From NCBI GenBank assembly GCA_023375675.1, contig JALQBC010000001.1, positions 744,001 to 808,000 on the forward strand: a stretch of 64,000 nt of DNA, written 5' to 3'. Below the pieces are notes generated by a model. That model did no database searches, had not been told where the DNA came from, and saw only the letters and a program-made list of their open reading frames with translations. This stretch comes from Cytospora piceicola. Lineage: Eukaryota; Ascomycota; Sordariomycetes; Diaporthales; Cytosporaceae. Position numbers and translations under genes: made by a program. Below are positions 53,456 through 64,000 of the stretch, piece by piece. How positions within the stretch are numbered: the stretch's first letter is position 1; each line of letters begins with the position of its first letter.

Positions 53456-54635
53456 ATGTTTTACCAAATAATTTTATCATGCCTGCTGGCACTCGGTATC
53501 AGTGCCAATGCCTACTCTGATCCTGAGCCTTGCACTGGTGTATGCTTCGCGCAAGACCCAGCTTTGATCCAGCGATCTTCCGATGGAGTCTACTTTCGTT
53601 TCAATACCGATACCTACATCGACATCATGAAATCGGATTCCCTAAGCGGTCCATGGACTACCGTTGGCAATGTGTTGCCAAATGGTAGTGTTGTTAATAT
53701 ATCCGATAGCGAAGGATTGTGGGTAAGTTGAATGTCATTACACTTTCTGAGAAGAACTATTGAATAGTATTACCATCATTTCTCTCTGTACCCGTGTGCT
53801 TTTGCTTTGAGAGAGATGATATATTGTGGTGATATATATCAGGCATTGGACTAACACCGATTGAAGGCGCCGATGGTGATCGAGGTGGATAGTACGTACA
53901 TCCTGTACTACAGCGTATCGACACTTGGAAGCCGGGACTCCGCGATAGGATACGCAACCAGCACGACGATGGAAGCCGGCAGCTGGGTCGACCATGGCTC
54001 GATAGGCGTCGAGTCCACCACGGACGATAACTACAATGCCATAGACCCCACGATGATCCAGGTAGACGGCGCATACTATCTTTCCTTCGGCTCGTATTGG
54101 GAGGACATTATGCTTGTGGCAATGGACTCGGACGCGACAACGGTAAACGGGAGTCCCTCTCAGACCATTTACCAACCCACTGGGACCCATCAGGCGGAAG
54201 GAAGCTTCCCGTACGAGCATGACGGGTACTACTACATGTTCTGGAGTGAAGGCCAGGCCAACCAATACACAACTGCAATGCCAACTGCTGGGGGAGAGTA
54301 CAAGGTCCGGGCTTGCAGGAGCAGCGCCATCGGCGGACCGTATACGGACGAGAACGGGACCAGTTGCTTGGAGGGCGGTGGGAATTACGTGCTAGAGTCG
54401 CACGGCCAGGTGTACGGACCTGGTGGGCAGGGAATTATTGATGATCCAACATATGGACCGGTCATGTATTATCGATATGGTATGTTTCCCTGTCTCCGAA
54501 GTTGCTGGAATGATTACGTGGGCAACAATTACTGACTGTTCTCTCCAAGTTAATACAACAATTGGCTACGCTGTGGATGATTATCAGTGGGGATGGAATG
54601 TTATTGACTGGGAGGATGGGTGGCCGACGATTTGA
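53456..54635 (+). CDS. Secreted GH43 arabinanase-like glycosidase
   Basis: Five-bladed beta-propeller hydrolase of GH43, most like endo-1,5-alpha-L-arabinanase, which depolymerises pectic arabinan. Three exons, 53456..53722, 53867..54479 and 54550..54635, join in frame to 321 residues. The ATG at 53456 starts a clear secretion signal (MFYQIILSCLLALGISANA) with likely cleavage after residue 19. Active-site regions: CFAQDPALIQRSSDGVYFRF with the catalytic-base Asp, the pKa-modulator segment NAIDPTMIQVDGAYYLSFGS, and GSFPYEHDGYYYMFWSEGQ with the likely general-acid Glu. SHGQVYGPGGQGIIDD corresponds to the Ca-binding His region. The last exon adds VDDYQWGWNVIDWEDGWPTI. All motifs are intact, so the gene looks functional. 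Confidence 0.9.
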
Positions 54636-55235
54636 GACTCATGTGCTCTCTACAAGGTTGCGAAGAGTCGATACTAATCTGTTGGATGTATATAAACCGA
54701 TAATACGGTGCACAGTGTGGTGTGTCGCCGATGTAATTACCGTATACGCAAGGATAATATGATATTAGTGGATGCCACAACTGTGTATAGGGTACCCGAG
54801 TAAATAGTGTTTCCTCTTCATAGCAAGGAAGAAAATCAAGGCCGGGATATTCTCCTGCAGAGCACATAGATTCAATTTTCAGTTTTCACCAACACCAGAA
54901 ATATATTGGCTGGTTTTATGCAAAGATACTTGTATACAGTAACGAGACCAGAAGAGGTGACTGAAGTGTACCTACCTACTTAAGTATGTAAGTACTTATA
55001 TACCTAGGTAAGTGGCATTACTCGATAACAGATCAATAACCCTTACCCTTCCTTATAGCCGAGCACTGACGTAGGGGCGGCCCCACACCGGGGCCCCGGC
55101 AGGTCGGAGCTCAGATCCTTGTCCCGAGTTGCAAGTGGCATGAAAAGTGCCGCGTCTGAACGGCGTGTGTCGATGCCCTCACTTACTCTACTTTTCCCCC
55201 TTCTCCCCAATTTTTCACAATTTTCTACGACTCAC
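54636..55235. other. Spacer between GH43 and She9 genes
   Basis: About 600 bases containing a dense cluster of the palindromic spacer motif at about 54969-55012 (tacctacttaagtatgtaagt, then acctaggtaa). The right part should be the She9 leader. An in-frame ATG at 55140 offers a longer alternative start for She9. Confidence 0.45.
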
Positions 55236-56606
55236 ATGGCAATGACGGGCCCTGTAGCTGCTACCCGGCCCATGCTGCGGTCTGGGTCGTCACTTCTTTA
55301 CAAGCAGCTCAGCGGCCCACCAATAATACCAAGGTCCTTCCGCCAGACAAGTAGCTTCTCGAGCTTGTCCGCACCCACGAGGCAGCTCTCGACATGTCTG
55401 GGATACAGGCCGCAAGGCCGCCTCCGCTTCTACTCCTCGCAACCGCCGTCCTCGAGCTCGAACCCCAGCTCCCCTGAGTCCAAGAAACAGCCACAAGATC
55501 CGTCCGAAACCCAACCGCCGCCAGCCCCCAAGGAGCCCTCCTCCTCCTCCCCCCCTCCCCCCTCCCAGCAATACGACCCCGAGCTCCCCTCCCAGACCGA
55601 CTCCCGCCGCTCCTCCGCCTCCCAGAACTTCGCCCAGGTCATGGACAACCTCCAGTCGCGCGTCCTCGTCGCCTCGCAGGCCCTCAACGACCTGACGGGC
55701 TACTCGGCCATCGAGCACATCAAGGCGGCCAGCGCGCGGCTCGAGGCGGACCTCGCGGCGGCGCAGGGCGGCCTGAAGCGGGCCCGGCAGCACTACAAGG
55801 CCGTCAACGCCCAGCGCGCCGGCACCCAGCGCGAGGTCACGACCCTGCTGGCGCGCAAGGACACGTGGACGCCCGCCGACCTGGAGCGCTTCACGTCGCT
55901 GTACCGCCAGGACCACGAGCTCGAGGCCGCCGTGAGCGAGGCCTCGTCCGCCCTGACCGAGGCCGAGGCCGAGGAGACCCGCCTGAGCCAGGCGCTCAAC
56001 AGCAACATCCTCAAGCGGTACCACGAGGAGCAGATCTGGAGCGACCGCATCCGGAGGCAGAGCACCTGGGGCACCTGGGGCCTCATGGGCGTCAACATCC
56101 TGCTGTTCCTGGTCCTGCAGTTCGTCGCAGAGCCCTGGAAGCGGAACAGGCTGATGAAGGGCATCGCCGCCGAGGAGAAGGCCGCCCTCGAGGCTGTGAG
56201 GAAGGAGCTGGAGGAGGTCAAGGGCGTCATGGTCCAGAGGGAGGAGAACGCTGCCGCCGCGTCGGCCGTGTCTGCCGCCGCTTCAGCCGCTCACGAAGCT
56301 GCTGCTGCCGCCGCCGCCGCCGCCACGGTCCCTGAGGTCGTGGAGGACGCTGGGGACGAGGCCGTACCGGTCGCGACCCTGGCCCAGGCGCAGGAGGAAT
56401 TTCCCGAAGTCTTGGCTCCTCCTAGGATATCATGGAAGGAGTTCCTATCAGATCCGACATTGTGGCGACCAGCCCTAGAAGATCTTTACAGCGAGCGGAT
56501 GATAGATTTGCGCATGAGGGACGCGTCAATCATCGCATTAGAAAGCGCTGCGACGGGAGCTATAGTCGCAGCCAGCATTGCCATAGCGATCTTGCGCCAG
56601 GGATGA
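55236..56606 (+). CDS. she9: She9/Mdm33-like mitochondrial inner-membrane protein
   Basis: Protein of the She9/Mdm33 family, which sits in the mitochondrial inner membrane and affects its fission and shape. I choose the ATG at 55236 (MAMTGPVAATRPMLRSGSSL), giving 456 residues; the frame is open further upstream, with another ATG at 55140. The first 90 residues are Arg/Ser-rich and non-acidic, fitting a presequence. A Pro/Ser-rich linker follows (about 75-130). The core includes MDNLQSRVLVASQALNDLTG and IKAASARLEADLAAA, long coiled coils, and then YHEEQIWSDRIRRQSTWGTW. The first membrane helix is GLMGVNILLFLVLQFVAEPW, and a second (ATGAIVAASIAIAIL) is at the C-terminus. An Ala-rich coiled-coil insert of about 25 residues lies between them. 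The gene is intronless in this model. Confidence 0.88.
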   Translation: MAMTGPVAATRPMLRSGSSLLYKQLSGPPIIPRSFRQTSSFSSLSAPTRQLSTCLGYRPQGRLRFYSSQPPSSSSNPSSPESKKQPQDPSETQPPPAPKEPSSSSPPPPSQQYDPELPSQTDSRRSSASQNFAQVMDNLQSRVLVASQALNDLTGYSAIEHIKAASARLEADLAAAQGGLKRARQHYKAVNAQRAGTQREVTTLLARKDTWTPADLERFTSLYRQDHELEAAVSEASSALTEAEAEETRLSQALNSNILKRYHEEQIWSDRIRRQSTWGTWGLMGVNILLFLVLQFVAEPWKRNRLMKGIAAEEKAALEAVRKELEEVKGVMVQREENAAAASAVSAAASAAHEAAAAAAAAATVPEVVEDAGDEAVPVATLAQAQEEFPEVLAPPRISWKEFLSDPTLWRPALEDLYSERMIDLRMRDASIIALESAATGAIVAASIAIAILRQG

Positions 56607-57192
56607 TGTTATCATGTCTTATGGATCATTTTTATTGTATAAAACGCCCGGGCAACCTCAAAGCCGAGGTCGTCTGTGTCTGTGTGTGTGTATGTCTCAA
56701 GACATCAGGACTGGCCGTCCCGGGCAACGGCCACCTACTACTACTGTACAATATGAAACCCGGATTCACGGAAGATCTGGGCCAAATCTCGCCGTCGTTT
56801 CCATGCTCTATTAAGATAGGCTATCTAGCCTCATACCTCTTTCACGCTTCTCGTTGTCAACCTGTGACCTCGTTTCATAAAACATACAACATCCAAACAC
56901 TTGCGATTTTGATGCGCCGGACGATTCGCGAGAGCCCGAGGGTCGACTTGAAGCGCAGATATGCAGATCAAGGTTAAGCGGGAGACTCCGCCAGACATTA
57001 GCCCTTGATATATAACACCAGTCTTCCGCCGCGTGTCCCTTGTTGCAGCAACTCGGTGTTGATTGTCAATGGGACGGCTTTGGGAGGCGTTGTCGACCTT
57101 CATGAATCCACACGCTGTAAGGCCCGGTTGGCCTCCACTCGCTATTTATTATTCGTTCGTAATCATTCTGCAAAGAACCGCAAATCTCAATT
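56607..57192. other. Convergent spacer between She9 and PKC
   Basis: Nearly 590 bases between facing stop codons, with a tgtgtgtgtgtg run near 56676-56692. It should contain two 3' untranslated regions, and no gene is supported. Confidence 0.4.
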
Positions 57193-60982
<3,790 letters not shown>

Positions 60983-63498
60983 ATCGGCGGTGTTGTGCCT
61001 GCACGGAGCGGGCGCGCAGAATGGGGTCTACGAGGCGTGGTGTTGTGGGTACTTGAGTACGGCGTAGAAGAGGAGGAGGGATTGATCGTGTCGCGTGAGG
61101 CGACACGCTGGTATGGCGAAGGTGTCGTGGTCCACAGCGGTGTCTGGGTCCTGAATTTGGCTGAGGAATTGGCAGTCTTGCCCAAGCAGGTGCAGTTGAG
61201 TCCCCACGAACGGTCTAGGACTCCACCATGTCCTTCCAAGGTTGCTCTTCTGTCCGACAGCCACTAAGCACTTCTGGCACTCGGGTTGGGTTCCAAGATC
61301 GCCCGACAGATAGTACCTCTCAACTTACGCGAAGAGACAATGTATTCCGCTTTGGCGCCTTGCTGGATCTACTGCACAGTATTTGCTACTTTGTGTGGGG
61401 CGGGGGGAACGATAGACAGTGGGGCGCTGGTGGTTGTGTTGCAAGGTAAGGGCGTTATTTAGAGTTGTGTTGTTGGTTTAAAAAAAAGATGCCGTAAGTT
61501 GTTGTGGGAGGTTGTTGAGAGCAAAGCAGGGAGCCTCACATCTAATGGCGGGGTTTTTGTGTTTCGCATCGGCACAACAGTAGTTGACTGGGATGGGAGA
61601 AAAGCATAGAATTGGCAGGTTGACCGGGGCTTCCAGCATGGACCATTGGCAAGGGACAGCCCTGAAGCGCCTGTGGAGTGTTGCTGCACTGCACCGGTCG
61701 CAGTGCGCAAAAGATACTGTGGTACTATACAGATGTGCAGTGCTGTCCTATAACGCCCAGGTACATCTGTAGTCTACACTACGGTACATACGGTACAGCC
61801 TGGAATGTAATTTATAGTACCTCATCACTCAGTGGGCCCTTGCGACTCTGATCAGTGTAGATACCTTATTTTCCTCATCACGCTGCGACGAATCGACCGG
61901 AGATGGTTGTCAAGAGGCAGCCGTGATGATGCGCACCGCACCGCCAGCTGACATGATGCTCAAACAGTGGCGGAAGGGCCGGAGCGGAGGGGCAACAGCT
62001 CCACGCTTAACGGTCAAAGAAAGTCGGTCGACCGAGACAAACCTTGGAAGAACAACCTTTGAATCCTTCAAACCCTGAAACCAATTTTTAATAACATCAC
62101 GGCTTCACCTTCAGATTCTAAGAGTTTTGGAGGATTGCGCAGTGATCAACAGCAGCCACGCCGCCAATGCCCTTGGAACCAGGGGCGCATTAATTGGACA
62201 CATTAAGTGTTGACAAAATGGATACGAAGTAACCCTGCACTTGAGCAGGATACCCGACTCAGGACTGTAGACTACCAGTTTGCCAGTACTACCTACCCTA
62301 GGTAGGTACCTAGGCTGCTAGGTAAGTACCTAAATAATTAGGAGGTATGACGGTCGAACAGCCAGCTCTGCCGGTCGCGCCTCAATTTTCAGCTGGCAAT
62401 CCGTAGGACTTTGTCGTCCTACACATCTGCAAGGCAGGCAGACAGGCAGCTCCCCCTCCTCTCGATCCAGGACTTGATGACCCCTCCCCCGCCAAACGAC
62501 GCCATTGATCCCGACCTTTTACCGTGTCCCCCCCCCCCTTACCCGGAAAACCCGGCCCTTTCTCAACCCTAACCCCTTTATACTCTACGTGGTCCATGGT
62601 ATTTCTTCCTCGACTGCTCACAAACCCGTCCACTCACCCAACGTCGTCCTGTAATCGGGATCTAGCAACTCAAGAACCTTATCCTTTACGCGTGTATTAT
62701 ACTTCAAGGTGACCATGTGCTCATACCTCGTGGCGTCGAGATTGAGCCGCCGAGACTCGAGACGTGCAGGCCGTGCCCATTACTTTCCAACCATACTTGA
62801 ACACCTGTATCTGTTGTTGGGAGAACCTTGGAAGTCCCTGGTATACTTCATTCAGGGGTGTCTATTTACTTGAAGTACACAATGTACGTCGCGGCCTCGA
62901 AAAACGACGCACCAAGGTCTTTGACGGGACCCGCTCCCAAACCAGTAACATGCTCGTCGGGGATGGACTATGCAGATGCAGATGTCAGGAAGGCTACCAG
63001 TCATGACTACCTAGGTACCTACTTAAGTAGGTACTTAGTATGTATCTGTTTCTTACCGCGGGCTATGGCACGGCGCCGATAGCCCGGCGGTCCTTTTTGA
63101 CGCTTCCTACATCCCATCATTTGCAGTCGTAGAAGACCAGCATCTTATCGAATGGACATATTGTCAGCATTGGCTCTCCAATCGTCAGGAGCCTGCTGGA
63201 GAGGGGGACCGGACATGTCGGCTCTTCGACCCTTTCTCCCCGCCGACGGCTTTCGCGTCCTTGAAACTTGCGTTCCCGTTGCGGCATCTCCTTTACATGA
63301 AGGATCATGCCTTGTCCCTGGGACTATGAAGATGTGCTTCCCAAACATCGTACCAACCTGCTACGTAGGTAGGCCATAGGTATATATCTTGAGGCTTCCA
63401 AGGCTTGACCTCATGTCTTCTCGTTAGATTGTCTTCCCTACTATACCCGCTTGACAGGGTCTAGCTCATACACCCCCTAGAAAATATCCCATTGCCTG
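60983..63498. other. Divergent spacer between PKC and amidohydrolase
   Basis: A 2.5-kb region with the PKC promoter and leader at left. Two groups of the palindromic spacer motif lie at about 62288-62335 and 63008-63035 (acctaggtacctacttaagt). A poly-C run and CT-rich sequence at 62440-62540 resemble promoter DNA. Frames of 60-85 codons here overlap one another and carry no domain. Confidence 0.45.
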
Positions 63499-64000
63499 AT
63501 GCCCGAGCAAAAAATCATGTCCGAACATATCGATGTACATTTCCACGCATTGCCCCCAGCCTACAAGGCCGCTGTGAAGGCACATGGAGGTGATCCCTCA
63601 GGTTTTCCTGAGCCAGACTGGTCTCCCGAGGCGGCCGTGAAGTCTATGGAGGCCGTTGGTTCATCCCTAGGTAAACTGAGGCCGCCCCGGGGCCCTCTTT
63701 CCAGACCTTGGAATGCTGACTGAACTTGGACAGGCATCATCTCTATTTCCGCCCCCGGAGTACCCATAACTGGCACCGGTGAAGAAGGCAGGAAGCTAGC
63801 CCGCGAGCTCAACATCTACCTAGGGGACCTTTCCACTAGCACCGAGGCACCATTCACCGGCAAGTTTGGCTTCTTCGGCGTGCTCCCCGACTGGCAGGAC
63901 GTGGAAGGGACCTGCGCCGAGATCGACTTCCTCTACTCGGAGCAGAAGATCTGTTCTGGCGTGGGCATCTTCACCACCTACGGGGACAAATTCCCCGGAA
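63499..64000 (+). CDS. Amidohydrolase (ACMSD-like decarboxylase family), 3' end beyond window
   Basis: N-terminal part of a TIM-barrel amidohydrolase of the group that includes ACMSD and other metal-dependent decarboxylases. Exon 1 is 63499..63670 and exon 2 begins at 63734 (intron 63671..63733, GTAAAC..GACAG), running open to the window edge: about 146 codons seen. The metal-binding motif HIDVHFH, typical of this group, is at residues 10-16. WSPEAAVKSMEAVG and ISIISISAPGVP then follow the family layout, and LARELNIYLGDLSTSTEAPF and FGFFGVLPDWQDVEGTCAEI correspond to the strands that precede the next ligand. An alternative start is the second ATG at 63517 (MSEHIDVHFH). The substrate cannot be deduced. 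Confidence 0.85.

Overview
The window is nuclear DNA from a filamentous ascomycete (Pezizomycotina, most likely a Sordariomycete). The genes carry short introns of about 50-230 bases with GT..AG ends and CTAAC-type branch sites. The proteins include fungal hallmarks: HET-domain proteins, an RTA1-like membrane protein, a Bqt4-like nuclear-envelope protein, Ufe1, She9/Mdm33 and a PKC1-type protein kinase C. A transposon carries stop codons of the kind left by repeat-induced point mutation (RIP). I cannot name the species from sequence alone.

Layout. 0-8.4 kb: a left-truncated minus-strand gene shares a promoter with the AP-3 beta-adaptin gene, followed by two tandem HET-domain genes. 9.2-13.0 kb: a complete pogo/Tc1-mariner-type DNA transposon with 42-base inverted repeats, a TA target duplication and a transposase interrupted only by TAA/TAG codons. 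13.4-21.4 kb: sugar transporter, RTA1-like protein, 3-hydroxyisobutyrate dehydrogenase-like enzyme and Bqt4-like protein. 21.4-26.8 kb: a 5.4-kb stretch with no gene I can support. 26.8-36.6 kb: Rho GDI, Ppg1 phosphatase, a zinc-knuckle/proline-rich/RS protein and aspartate aminotransferase. 37.8-44.1 kb: a broken carboxylesterase, the ER syntaxin Ufe1 and a DHA1-type drug exporter. 45-49 kb: two convergent orphan ORFs, an unassigned coding-like tail and a UDP-glycosyltransferase. 50.2-51.4 kb: a decayed Argonaute (MID-PIWI) gene. 53.4-64 kb: a secreted GH43 arabinanase, She9, protein kinase C (seven exons, 1138 residues) and a right-truncated amidohydrolase.

How the genes relate. Most are unrelated housekeeping genes, as expected in fungi. 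There is a loose membrane-traffic and cell-polarity theme (AP-3 beta, Ufe1, Rho GDI, PKC), but no operon-like logic. The accessory material (HET pair, transposon, GH43, glycosyltransferase, orphan ORFs) lies next to the pseudogenes and gene-poor spacers. A short palindromic motif built on ACCTAGGT and ACTTAAGT recurs in many spacers, and I did not see it in the annotated exons.

The most notable finds are the intact-ended transposon whose transposase frame fuses CENP-B-type HTH, DDE and SAP regions with repeat tracts, and the Argonaute relic that has lost the segment holding its first catalytic aspartate. All gene identities rest on reading translations by eye. Spliced models were checked by reading-frame arithmetic, not by transcripts or database searches.
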